This document shows positions 1 through 7,784 of a stretch of DNA of 40,555 bases, one piece after another (the stretch's first letter is position 1; each line of letters begins with the position of its first letter). Source of the DNA: Gammaproteobacteria bacterium (GTDB taxonomy: Bacteria; Pseudomonadota; Gammaproteobacteria; Steroidobacterales; Steroidobacteraceae). Where the stretch lies: the NCBI GenBank assembly GCA_003134045.1, contig PLAH01000098.1, forward strand, positions 1 through 40,555. Reading direction: 5' to 3'. The notes below the pieces were generated by a model. That model did no database searches. It saw only the letters and a program-made list of their open reading frames with translations, and was not told the DNA's origin. The position numbers and the translations under genes were made by a program.

Positions 1-830
1 AAGGCGCCGGCCGCGGCGACTGGACGGCCAAGACTCAGCCGTTTTCCGTGGGAATGCCCGCCTTCACCGGTCCGGACCTCACCGAGAAAGATATGTGGGG
101 ACTCGCGCCGTTCGATGCACTGTGGTGCCGAATCCAATTCCGTAAGGCGCGCTACGAAGGGCCGATGACGCCGCCGTCCGACGATTCGTGGATTTATTCC
201 ACCGGCTTTCTGGGCGGCATAGATTGGGGCAGCGTCTCCGTCGACAAGGCCGACGGCGTAATGATCGTCAACTCCTTCATCATGGCAAGCCGCAACCGCT
301 TCGTCGCAGCCGGCGAGTTCGGCAACGATCCGCCTGCGACGCTGCCGTTCCCGTTTTTTCATCAGGAAGGCTCGCCGTACTTTGCGGTATTCACCGCCTT
401 GTTTCGCTCGCCCCTCGGCATGCCCTGTCAGCGTCCTCCGTACGGCATGCTGAGCGCGGTCGACTTGCGCACGCACAAGCTCTTGTGGTCGCACCCGCTG
501 GGCACCTCGCGCAATGCCGGCCCCTTGGGAACCCAACTGCCGATCTCGCTGCCGATGGGCTCGCCCAATATCGGGGGTTCGCTGGTCACGCAGAGCGGGG
601 TCGCATTCATCGCTGCCACCCTCGATCGATATTTTCGTGCGATCGATGTCAAGACAGGAGCCGAGCTATGGCGTACCCAGCTGCCCTCCGCCGCCTTTGC
701 CAATCCGATGACCTACGTCTCGCCGAAGAGCGGACGGCAGTTCGTCGCGATTGCCGTCGGCGGCAACTCCATCACCAGCCGCAACCATGGACTGTATGTG
801 ACAGCCTTCGCATTGCCGGCCGCCCACTGA
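1..830 (+). CDS. PQQ-dependent glucose dehydrogenase, C-terminal part (5' end outside window)
   Basis: The frame is open from the left edge (first full codon at base 3) to the stop at 828-830, so the gene starts outside the window. About 275 residues remain. The visible protein reads GDWTAKTQPFSVGMP, then WGLAPFDALWCRIQFR, and ends with blade-like segments such as SGVAFIAATLDRYFRAID and GAELWRTQLP. These are typical of the C-terminal beta-propeller of membrane-bound quinoprotein glucose dehydrogenase. The family oxidises glucose to glucono-1,5-lactone in the periplasm and passes electrons to ubiquinone. The next gene encodes a lactonase-like protein, which fits this product. The N-terminal membrane segments expected for this family cannot be checked here. 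Another PQQ sugar/polyol dehydrogenase of the same class remains possible. Confidence 0.88.
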   Translation, partial: GAGRGDWTAKTQPFSVGMPAFTGPDLTEKDMWGLAPFDALWCRIQFRKARYEGPMTPPSDDSWIYSTGFLGGIDWGSVSVDKADGVMIVNSFIMASRNRFVAAGEFGNDPPATLPFPFFHQEGSPYFAVFTALFRSPLGMPCQRPPYGMLSAVDLRTHKLLWSHPLGTSRNAGPLGTQLPISLPMGSPNIGGSLVTQSGVAFIAATLDRYFRAIDVKTGAELWRTQLPSAAFANPMTYVSPKSGRQFVAIAVGGNSITSRNHGLYVTAFALPAAH

Positions 831-867
831 GCCATTCGAAGCAAGACGGGGCCATGGGAGCCCGGAC

Positions 868-2001
868 GTGACTATGCACAACACACTGACCGGCCTGTTC
901 TGCTCAATGACGTTCATGGCCAATGCCGCGCTCGGCCTCGGCGCACAGTCGGCGACGAACGGTGCCGCCGCATCGGCGCGGGGAGACGGCCCGGCGCCCT
1001 CCCCTCAGCCGTTTTCCATCACCAGGACCGATCCGGCGCTGGATACCATCATAGCCAGGAACTCACGCGCCGAATTACTGAGCGATCGCTTCGGCATCAC
1101 GGAGGGCCCGGTGTGGATGCGCAGCGGCGGCAAGGGCTTCCTGCTCGTGAGCGATCTTACGGCCAATGTCATCTACAAAATTGCGGCGGACAAGAAGGTG
1201 TCGGTGTTCCTCGATCAGGCCGGCTACAGCGGCGACGACATTGCCAACGCCGGCACGCAGTCGCGCAGCGGGCGGATGCACGTGCTGATGATAGGCCCGT
1301 CCTGCACCGGCATCGATCTCGAAGGCCGGCTCTTGTGGTGTGCCGGCAATGATGGCGCCATCATGCGGCTCGAGAAGGACGGCACGCGCACCGTCCTCGC
1401 CGGCAAGTTCAACGGCAAGCGTTTCAACGGCCCCAACGACCTGGTGGTCACGCACGATGGCGGCCTGTTTTTCACCGACCCCGACTTCGGCCTGCGCTAC
1501 GGCGCGAAAAGCCCGCTGAAGCAGCTGGAATCCTCGGGCGTGTGGTATGTCAAGAACGGGCGGTCCAGAAAGGTGCTCGACGCCGCTGAACTCGGCGGCA
1601 TCCCCGATGGGATTGCATTGTCGCCCGGCGACCACTTTCTCTATCTCACCGCCGGGCCGGGCAGAATGAAGCGATACGCCATCGATGCCGACGGCAGCCT
1701 GTCGGCGGGAATGCTGTTTGCCGAAGGCGTGGGCATTGGCGACGGCATCAAGGTCGATCTTCGGGGCAACGTATATTCCGGCAGCGGCGCCGGACCGGGC
1801 GTCGTGCGCATCGGTGCGCCCGATGGAAGATTGTTGGGAACCATCAACCTTCCAGTCGATGGCAACGAGCCCAAGAAACAGATCTGCGCCTCCAATCTCG
1901 CGTTCGGCGACAGCGACGGGAAAACGCTCTACATTACGGCGTGCCAGGCGGTCTACAAGATCCGATTGCTCCTTGCCGGACCGGTGCCCGGACCTACCTA
2001 G
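868..2001 (+). CDS. SMP-30/gluconolactonase/LRE family protein, exported
   Basis: The 377-residue product starts at GTG 868 (GGGAG 8-12 bases upstream) or at ATG 874. A short hydrophobic N-terminus ending near ALGLGAQ looks like a Sec signal peptide. The body has the six-bladed SMP-30 pattern: GITEGPVWM, KFNGKRFNGPNDLVVTHDGGLFF, FTDPDFGLRYG, GIPDGIALSPG and GDGIKVDLRGNVYSG. The acidic and Asn residues of FNGPNDL and PDGIALS are the usual metal-site positions of this family. Known members hydrolyse sugar lactones. Lying 37 bases after a PQQ glucose dehydrogenase, it most likely hydrolyses gluconolactone in the periplasm. Exact substrate is inferred from context. Confidence 0.85.
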   Translation: MTMHNTLTGLFCSMTFMANAALGLGAQSATNGAAASARGDGPAPSPQPFSITRTDPALDTIIARNSRAELLSDRFGITEGPVWMRSGGKGFLLVSDLTANVIYKIAADKKVSVFLDQAGYSGDDIANAGTQSRSGRMHVLMIGPSCTGIDLEGRLLWCAGNDGAIMRLEKDGTRTVLAGKFNGKRFNGPNDLVVTHDGGLFFTDPDFGLRYGAKSPLKQLESSGVWYVKNGRSRKVLDAAELGGIPDGIALSPGDHFLYLTAGPGRMKRYAIDADGSLSAGMLFAEGVGIGDGIKVDLRGNVYSGSGAGPGVVRIGAPDGRLLGTINLPVDGNEPKKQICASNLAFGDSDGKTLYITACQAVYKIRLLLAGPVPGPT

Positions 2002-2107
2002 TATCTCGGCGCACCTTGGGGCACGCGCGGCCAACGGTACGCGCAAACTCGACTCGTCTTTGGCGCCTCGAATTCTCAGCACCTGCGATAACGTCGGAAA
2101 AGGAAAA

Positions 2108-2138
2108 CCGGAAGCGCTGCTGACAGCAGCGCTTCCGG
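2108..2138 (-). terminator. Rho-independent terminator of the TonB-dependent receptor gene
   Basis: A perfect 14-bp stem (CCGGAAGCGCTGCT / AGCAGCGCTTCCGG) with a 3-base loop lies 20 bases past the receptor stop codon. Read on the minus strand it is followed by TTTTCCTTTTCC (complement of 2096-2107), a U-rich tract. It separates the convergent lactonase and receptor genes. Confidence 0.85.
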
Positions 2139-2157
2139 GGCACCCGGGGGGAGTGGC

Positions 2158-4671
2158 TTAGAAGTCCCGGCGCAATCGTACGTTGAACTCACGCGGCGGA
2201 GCGACGTTCGAGGAGACGTTGACCGCACCGCCGTTGAACAACTGGTAATAGTAGAACTTGTCGAACAGGTTGGTGACCTGCACGGTGGCGGTCCACTTGC
2301 CGTCCGTCGGCTTGAAGATGAAGCTCGCGTTGTAGATCGACTGCGCGGGCAGGTTGAAGGCCGGATCCGGCGCGATCGTCGTGTTGGGCGCGAAGGTCTG
2401 GCGCGTCTGATACGACCAGTCCATGCGCGGCGTGAAGTCGCCCGCACCGAACACCGGGATCGAGTACTGGATGCCCGCGTTCATGTTCCATTCCGGCTGC
2501 TGCAAGTTGCCGGCCGCGTTGTAGCCGGGCTCCATGGGGTCACGCACCAAGGACTTGAAGTGGTTGTAACCGCCGGTCCAGCTGACCAACAACCGCTCGG
2601 TGGGCTTGGCCGTCAGCTCCCACTCCGCGCCTTCGATGACGGCCGGCGTACCGACCGTGATGTACCAAGGGACCGACGATGTATTGGCGTAGCCATTGCA
2701 CGCCGTCTGATACGCCGCCCAGGTCGGTGCGCCCGGTTGGCCCAGGCACTGCACGCCCTGCTCGGTCGCCAGGCGGCTCTTGTAGTCCGAATAGAACACA
2801 TCCGCGTTGAACCGCACCCGGTGGTCGAAGAACTCGTTCTTCAAACCGAATTCGTACGAATGCATCACCTCCGCAGTGTACGGTGAGAGCTGGGCCGCGG
2901 TGATCACGATGGTCGTGATGCCGGGCGGACGCGAACCGGTCGCGAACGTGAAGTAGGCCATGGTGTTGTCGGTAATCTTGTAGTCCGTCGATGCCAGCCA
3001 GTCGAAGCGGTTGGCACTCACCGTGAAGGGATCGGTGACCGTGATGAGACCAGGGTGATTCAACCGATACTGCAATTCGTCCCACGAGAAGCGCGTCCCG
3101 CCGGACACGTTCCAGCGATCGGTGATCGCGTAATCACCATGGAGGAATCCCGAGGCGGTGTGCTTGAAAGCCGTATCGGTCTCGGTGAAGTTGTCGGTGA
3201 TGTAGCCGATGGCACCGTTCGACTCCGCCCGCGAGGTCAAATAATAGCCGCCCGTCACCCACTTGAACTTGTCGTCGAACAGCAAACCGTTGAAACGCAC
3301 CTCGGCCGTGTACTGCTTGACCGGCTGGTCGAAGTACGACAGCACGTAGCCGAGCGGCGACTCGTCGCCGTTCTGAACCGTGGTGTCTTCGAACTCGCTC
3401 GCCGCGAAAATTGCCTTCATGTGCACCTTGTCGAGGACATCCCAGTCGATCTTCAGCGAGTTGTCGAAGGAGTCCATGTTCATGGCGTTGGCATAGCAGT
3501 AGCCGTTCGGCACCGGTTCGTACGGCGCCTGCTGCACCACCGTGCCGCCGAAGCCCGGACGGCAGAACGTGGCGTAGCTCGAGTACGGCTGTCCCTTGGG
3601 CGCCAGGAAGCGGTTGTCGTATTGGATGTTGAAAATCTGCTGCATGGCCACGTTGTAGTTCTGGATCAACGCGTTGCTGTTCGGATACGGATTCGTGATC
3701 GAGGTGATGAGCTCCGGGGACGCCTCATCCCGGTTCCTGTGGTAGCTGATCTGGTAGTTGATCTCGAGCCCATCCTGCGGCAGCCAGCGCAGCATCGCCT
3801 TGACCGCGTCCTGGTTCGTGCCACCCTCGCTACCCGTCTTACAGCCGCGCTGGTAAGCGCCCAACTGCGTCGCGCCGTTGGAGGCCACTCCGCCCGGCGT
3901 GCTGTGCGGGTAGTTGCCGATGAGCTGCGGCGTACCCTGCGCGTACATCTCGCAGGCAAAGTCCAAGAGAGTCACGTAGCCGTCCTGCGACTCCTGCGAT
4001 CCCGACACCCGCAAGAACAGGTTCGACATCAGCGCCACGTCGAATGCCGCATCGATCTGCTCCTTGTGGAACGAACCGTAGGTGGCTTCGATGTAGCCCG
4101 TGTCATCGCCCTGCGGCACCTTGGAGAAGATCGAGATCGTACCGCCGATGCTGGCATTGCCCGACAGGGTTCCCTGCGGACCGCGCTTGACTTCGATGTG
4201 ATCGATGTCGTTCAAGTTGAGCGCCGAGCCCACGACCGTGCTGTGATACACGTCGTCGACGTAGATGCCGACGGCCGGCTCGCGCGCATAGCTCGCATCG
4301 TTCTCCACGACGCCGCGCATGACGATCACGGGCGAACCGCCCTCGTCCGCATCGCCGGGGTGCGTATACAGGTTCGGCACCATCGCCCCGAGGCTCGTCA
4401 TGTTGGTGACGTTCGCCAGCTTCAATTGATCCTGCGATACCGCCGTGATCGCCACGGGTGTGTTCTGCAGATTTTCCTTGGTATAGCGTGCCGTGACCGT
4501 GATCTCCTCGAGACCGCCGACGTCGGCCGCCTTCGGCGCGGCGTTATCTGCGGATGCCGAGGGTACCGCCTGCGCACCCGCCACCCCCGATATCAACACC
4601 AGCGCTGCGAGCACCGTGCCTTTCCCACGGATATTGCCTGCAAGGCCGCTTAGATTTATGTAATTCATCAT
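2158..4671 (-). CDS. TonB-dependent outer-membrane receptor
   Basis: I chose ATG 4671 (a second ATG follows at 4668) because AGGGGGGA lies just upstream; this gives 837 residues. An N-terminal signal peptide (LAALVLISGVAGAQA) is followed by the TonB-box region EEITVTARYTKENLQNTPVAI, a plug domain (SLGAMVPNL, VIVMRGV, VGIYVDDVY, IEVKRGPQGTLSGNASIGG) and a long beta-barrel. It ends with RLRRDF, an aromatic C-terminal residue as expected for an outer-membrane protein. The plug signature IEVKRGPQGTL-G-N-GG-I is that of the iron-complex/catabolite receptor class abundant in xenobiotic degraders. The transported ligand is unknown. A divergent IclR-type regulator and the adjoining aromatic-catabolism genes suggest a plant-derived aromatic or sugar ligand, but that is inference. 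Confidence 0.93.
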   Translation of the reverse strand: MMNYINLSGLAGNIRGKGTVLAALVLISGVAGAQAVPSASADNAAPKAADVGGLEEITVTARYTKENLQNTPVAITAVSQDQLKLANVTNMTSLGAMVPNLYTHPGDADEGGSPVIVMRGVVENDASYAREPAVGIYVDDVYHSTVVGSALNLNDIDHIEVKRGPQGTLSGNASIGGTISIFSKVPQGDDTGYIEATYGSFHKEQIDAAFDVALMSNLFLRVSGSQESQDGYVTLLDFACEMYAQGTPQLIGNYPHSTPGGVASNGATQLGAYQRGCKTGSEGGTNQDAVKAMLRWLPQDGLEINYQISYHRNRDEASPELITSITNPYPNSNALIQNYNVAMQQIFNIQYDNRFLAPKGQPYSSYATFCRPGFGGTVVQQAPYEPVPNGYCYANAMNMDSFDNSLKIDWDVLDKVHMKAIFAASEFEDTTVQNGDESPLGYVLSYFDQPVKQYTAEVRFNGLLFDDKFKWVTGGYYLTSRAESNGAIGYITDNFTETDTAFKHTASGFLHGDYAITDRWNVSGGTRFSWDELQYRLNHPGLITVTDPFTVSANRFDWLASTDYKITDNTMAYFTFATGSRPPGITTIVITAAQLSPYTAEVMHSYEFGLKNEFFDHRVRFNADVFYSDYKSRLATEQGVQCLGQPGAPTWAAYQTACNGYANTSSVPWYITVGTPAVIEGAEWELTAKPTERLLVSWTGGYNHFKSLVRDPMEPGYNAAGNLQQPEWNMNAGIQYSIPVFGAGDFTPRMDWSYQTRQTFAPNTTIAPDPAFNLPAQSIYNASFIFKPTDGKWTATVQVTNLFDKFYYYQLFNGGAVNVSSNVAPPREFNVRLRRDF

Positions 4672-5205
4672 CGATTCCCCCCTAACCCTTTTGAGTTGTC
4701 CGTCGTTCGCGTTGGCCGTCGGATGCCGCGGCATGTGGTTTCATTCAGCGAGTATCAACATCGTCAATCGTGGTGTTGCCACCGCGCGGGCGCTAAGCGG
4801 TCTGGCCGGCGCCGGCGCGAGTGCGGGCATGCGCCCGGAGCGCGCGGAAGGCGTCGGCGGTGAACTTACCGGGCGCGACAAATGAGGGGGCGCATAAACC
4901 TTCGAGGGATGGCGTCTTGCAATGCGGCCCGAGCCGCGCGCCGCATGCCCACGTTCGATGAAGCCGCTCCCGCCGATGACTATTGTCTTTCCAGCCACAG
5001 AATTATGTCCCCGCCCCCAAGCCAGTCATTCAACTTTGTTGTACGCGTGCAATACTATTGTCGAGTTTCCGCGGCGTCAAGCGGCGAATCACCGGGATGG
5101 GCTTTTCAGGTAACCTTGTGTGATGGGAAGCCCGCTTTGGGCGCGGTCTCGGCCCGAAGCGGAGCGGGCCGAGGCGAATGGAATCACCATTAAGGGGAGC
5201 GAGGC
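4672..5205. other. 534-bp divergent intergenic region between TonB receptor and IclR gene
   Basis: It holds the receptor SD (minus, AGGGGGGA near 4678-4685) and the IclR SD (AAGGGGAGCG, 5192-5201). Around 5029-5060 there is an AT-richer island with the near-perfect palindrome TTGTACGCGTGCAA (5039-5052), followed on plus by TACTAT (5053-5058), a possible -10. At 4957-4998 on minus a GTG-started frame begins VAGKTIVIGGSGFIE, which resembles the first Rossmann turn of an NAD-dependent epimerase and then loses similarity. That may be a small gene remnant or chance. I see no intact gene here. Confidence 0.5.
5039..5052. promoter_or_regulatory. Palindromic operator candidate TTGTACGCGTGCAA
   Basis: Arms match at 12 of 14 positions around a central ACGCGT. 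It lies in the AT-richer island between the divergent TonB receptor and IclR genes and directly precedes a -10-like TACTAT on plus. IclR-family proteins bind short palindromes in such divergent regions, so autoregulation is plausible. No experimental or comparative support is available here. Confidence 0.4.
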
Positions 5206-5994
5206 GTGGCGAAGGGCATCCAGTCGATACTGTTGGGATTCAGATTGCTGCAAGGTATTACGGACTCCGAAACCCCGGTCTCCCTCAAGAGCATCGCCGC
5301 CGTGGGCGGCATGTCGCCGAGCAAAGCGCGGATGTACCTCATCAGCCTGATCGAGACGGGCTTGATCGTACAAAACGCGGAGACGGGGTTTTATGCCCTG
5401 GGGCCGTACTCCCTTTACCTCGGCACCCGCGCGTTGCAGCGCATGGAGCTGATGACCATCGCCAGTGCGGCGATGCGCAGCCTGCAGCAACAGACCAACG
5501 CCCTGGTTCTCCTGTGCAGTTGGGATTTGAAGGGTGTCATGATCGTTTCGCGCAGCGAGGGGAACAGGCCGCAACCCCTTCAATTTCCGATCGGCGGCTC
5601 GGCCTCGCTTGCCAGCACCGCCACGGGCCATGTATTTCTCGCATTCGGCCCGCGCGAGCAGACATGGGGCCACCTTGCGGAAGAGCTGCAGGAGCTGGGC
5701 CTCACGAAGGCCGAGCAGCGTAAGCGGTCGCAAGCTCTCAAGGCGCTGGCGGAACAAGTCCGTCGCCGCGGCGTCGCGGATGCCGACCCCATCGCTTATT
5801 CCTCGGGTGTGACTCTCTCCGGCTACGCGGCGATTGCCGCCCCCATCTTCGATGCCAGCAGCCGGCTACGCTACGCATTGACCCTCATTTATCGGACCGA
5901 TCGCCACCACAAGAAAAAGGAAGATCTCGTGCGGCTGACGATGGAATGCGCCAACCGGGTGACCGAACTGGCCGGCGCACGCAACGGCCCTTGA
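5206..5994 (+). CDS. IclR-family transcriptional regulator
   Basis: The 262-residue product starts at GTG 5206 with AAGGGGAGCG 5-14 bases upstream. Residues 1-70 form the winged helix-turn-helix (SLKSIAAVGGMSPSKARMYLISLIETGLI). The C-terminal IclR effector domain follows (GPYSLYLG, the ASTATGHVFLAFGP segment, GYAAIAAPIFDASSRLRYALTLI). IclR proteins usually control catabolic operons in response to an aromatic or organic-acid ligand. Its neighbours are a divergent TonB receptor and, downstream, a dehydrogenase gene with a palindrome over its promoter (6143-6158). Either could be its target. Confidence 0.93.
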   Translation: MAKGIQSILLGFRLLQGITDSETPVSLKSIAAVGGMSPSKARMYLISLIETGLIVQNAETGFYALGPYSLYLGTRALQRMELMTIASAAMRSLQQQTNALVLLCSWDLKGVMIVSRSEGNRPQPLQFPIGGSASLASTATGHVFLAFGPREQTWGHLAEELQELGLTKAEQRKRSQALKALAEQVRRRGVADADPIAYSSGVTLSGYAAIAAPIFDASSRLRYALTLIYRTDRHHKKKEDLVRLTMECANRVTELAGARNGP

Positions 5995-6118
5995 GATCGG
6001 CATCACGGCAGTGCAGGTCGGCCTACTTTAAGTTCAATGCTCGGACGCGCTTCGCCAAGCGCGGACTGGACGCGGGCGGTAAACTTAGAGCCGCTTCGTG
6101 CGCACGCCATAGGCTGGT

Positions 6119-6147
6119 TTGACCCTGAATTTCAATACAACTATACT
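6119..6147 (+). promoter_or_regulatory. Sigma70-type promoter of the dehydrogenase gene at 6250
   Basis: TTGACC (6119-6124) and TATACT (6142-6147) are each 5 of 6 matches to the consensus and are separated by exactly 17 bases. The expected start site is about 6154, some 95 bases before the ATG at 6250. Confidence 0.65.
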
Positions 6148-6158
6148 TGATTGAGTAT
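6143..6158. promoter_or_regulatory. Operator candidate ATACTTGATTGAGTAT over the -10 and start site
   Basis: Five-base perfect arms ATACT/AGTAT flank TGATTG. The site covers the -10 element and the predicted start, so a bound dimer would block RNA polymerase. The half-site ATACTCAAT (reverse complement of ATTGAGTAT) appears again at 7284-7292, just upstream of the CMD-like gene, which suggests a shared regulator. The IclR gene next door is the first candidate, the GntR gene at 12336 the second. Confidence 0.5.
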
Positions 6159-6249
6159 CACTATGTTGCATTGACTCGCCCTCGCCGCATCGATCCACAG
6201 CCGATCGTCTCCGGACCGCGATTTGGGTGAAACGAAGGAATCAATTCTG

Positions 6250-7137
6250 ATGAAAGTAGCGTTCATTGGCGTCGGGACCATGGGCAAGCCCATGGCAGCC
6301 AACATCGTCAAAGGCGGCCACGAGGTTTTCGTCTTCGACTCGAATCCCGCCGTCGCGTCGCGCGTCGCCGGAGAAATCGGCGCAACCGTTCTCGGACAAA
6401 TGGCCGACATCGCCGTCGCGGAGATCATCGTGACGATGTTGCCGGACGGCAACGTGGTGCGCGACGTTGCGCTCGGCGACAAGGGCATTGCATCGGCTGC
6501 GAAGCCGGGAACGATATTGGTAGACATGAGCTCCAGCCAGCCCATGATCACGCGCACCACCGGAGCGGCCTTGGCGCTCAAGGGAATCGTGCTCATCGAT
6601 GCGCCGGTTTCCGGTGGAATGCAACGTGCGGCCACGGGGAAGCTCACGATCATGATCGGCAGCAACGATGCCGCGGCGGTCGTGCGGGCGAAGCCCGTCC
6701 TGGAGTGCATGGGCGACACTTTTTTCGACGTCGGCAAATTGGGCGCCGGTCACGCCGCCAAGGCGTTGAACAATGTCGTTGCGGCCGGAAACTACGCCGT
6801 ACTCGCCGAGGCATTGATTGCCGGCGAACGTTACGGCATCGATCGCGGGACGATCGTCGACATCGTCAACGTCTCGACCGGCCAATCCTTCTGCTCGACC
6901 GTGGTAATGAAGCAATTCGTGATTCCCGAGACCTTCAACACCGGTTTCGCCAGCGGACTGCTGGCAAAAGATGCGCGGATCGCCGCGGACCTTGCCGAGG
7001 AGCTCGGCTGCGATGACCCGTTCATCCAATTGTCGGCCAAACGATGGGCCCTGGCACGGGACACCTTGGGCGGGACAGAGGACATGTCCAAGGCAATCAT
7101 CGCATGGCAGGGGCTCAAGAAGATCCCGGCCGCCTGA
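6250..7137 (+). CDS. NAD(P)-dependent beta-hydroxyacid (3-hydroxyisobutyrate-like) dehydrogenase
   Basis: ATG 6250 has GAAGGAA 10-16 bases upstream and begins at the Rossmann strand MKVAFIGVGTMGKPMA, giving 295 residues, the family norm. Seen motifs: GVGTMG (7-12), the substrate-binding DAPVSGGMQRAATGKLTIM (118-136), and the catalytic-Lys segment GHAAKALNN (Lys171). This family includes 3-hydroxyisobutyrate, tartronate-semialdehyde and related dehydrogenases; sequence alone does not fix the substrate. It is the first gene behind the promoter at 6119-6147 in a catabolic block. A small hairpin, GGCCGC/GCGGCC (7128-7143), spans the stop codon but lacks a T-run. Confidence 0.88.
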   Translation: MKVAFIGVGTMGKPMAANIVKGGHEVFVFDSNPAVASRVAGEIGATVLGQMADIAVAEIIVTMLPDGNVVRDVALGDKGIASAAKPGTILVDMSSSQPMITRTTGAALALKGIVLIDAPVSGGMQRAATGKLTIMIGSNDAAAVVRAKPVLECMGDTFFDVGKLGAGHAAKALNNVVAAGNYAVLAEALIAGERYGIDRGTIVDIVNVSTGQSFCSTVVMKQFVIPETFNTGFASGLLAKDARIAADLAEELGCDDPFIQLSAKRWALARDTLGGTEDMSKAIIAWQGLKKIPAA

Positions 7138-7158
7138 GCGGCCCCGCACCGCCGCGCG

Positions 7159-7270
7159 TTGACCGTACCGTTCGGCGGATACGGGGGTTCGGGTCTTGGC
7201 CGCGACAAGTCGCTCCATGCGCCCAGACCAATACGTTCGGCTCAAAACGCCGTGGATGGCTGTCGAGTAG
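7159..7270 (+). pseudogene. Aldehyde dehydrogenase C-terminal remnant, frameshifted
   Basis: Frame 1 from 7159 reads LTVPFGGYGGSGLGRDKSLHA, and the next frame continues from 7226 as DQYVRLKTPWMAVE, ending in TAG 7268-7270. Together these reproduce the usual ALDH C-terminus (PFGGYKQSGxGRDKSLHALDxYxxLKTxW). Only about 37 of some 490 residues remain and a +1 shift near 7222-7226 breaks the frame. No catalytic Cys/Glu region is present. It lies between two plus-strand catabolic genes, so the ancestral operon probably carried an aldehyde dehydrogenase. Confidence 0.7.
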
Positions 7271-7315
7271 AATCGCAACGGCCATACTCAATACAATCGA
7301 CTCGGAGAATCACAG

Positions 7316-7696
7316 ATGGAAAACGAAACGGAAGCTTTCACCAAGGGCCTGGCGCTGCGCCGGGAAATGTTCGGAGTTGCGGGAGCGGATAAGGCCGTGG
7401 CGGAAGCCAGCGAGTTTTCGCGGCCGTTGCAGGAAACGGTCACTCGTTTTTGCTTCGGAGAAATCTGGCAGCGCCCCGGCCTCGATCGCAAGACTCGCAG
7501 CATGATTACCGTGTCGATGTTGATCGCCGCCGGACGCTTTGCACAATTGCCTGCCCACCTCCGCGGAGCGGTGGCGAACGGTGCGTCCCTGCTCGAATTG
7601 CGCGAACTCATTTTGCATAGCCAACTCTATTGCGGCATTCCCTCGGCAGTGGAGGCTACCGCGATTTGCGAGGCAACCCTTGGAACGTCAGTCTGA
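7316..7696 (+). CDS. Carboxymuconolactone decarboxylase (CMD/AhpD-like) family protein
   Basis: The 126-residue product begins MENETEAFTKGLALRREMFG, with GGAGAA about 10 bases before the ATG. It matches the single-domain 4-carboxymuconolactone decarboxylase pattern: LDRKTRSMITVSMLIAAGRF, then the HLRGAVANGASLLELRELI segment carrying the family His and the small-residue turn. There is no CxxC pair, so it is not an AhpD-type peroxidase partner. The family decarboxylates gamma-carboxymuconolactone in the protocatechuate 3,4-branch, but many members have unknown roles. Here the dioxygenase is of the 4,5 type, so the classical reaction is not assured. Confidence 0.85.
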   Translation: MENETEAFTKGLALRREMFGVAGADKAVAEASEFSRPLQETVTRFCFGEIWQRPGLDRKTRSMITVSMLIAAGRFAQLPAHLRGAVANGASLLELRELILHSQLYCGIPSAVEATAICEATLGTSV

Positions 7697-7725
7697 ACGT
7701 CCATCCCCTGCGGGCCGGACTTGCC

Positions 7726-7752
7726 GCTAGCGGGGCGGGACGCCCCGCTAGC
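7726..7752. terminator. Strong GC hairpin between CMD-like gene and alcohol dehydrogenase
   Basis: A perfect 12-bp stem, GCTAGCGGGGCG / CGCCCCGCTAGC, with loop GGA. It lies 29 bases past the CMD stop. No T-run follows (TTGACC), so intrinsic termination is not certain. It may act as an mRNA-stabilising stem or a weak terminator. Confidence 0.5.
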
Positions 7753-7784
7753 TTGACCCAATTCATGCGCACGAGAGTCGACAA

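Noticed and set aside
3055-4653. Long open frame on plus, opposite the TonB receptor
   Set aside because: Arg/Val/His-rich antisense reading of a high-GC gene; no SD, no family motif, and the opposite strand has clear receptor domains.
7726-7752. Hairpin as a confident intrinsic terminator
   Set aside because: No T-run on either strand, so I list it only as a strong hairpin with moderate confidence.
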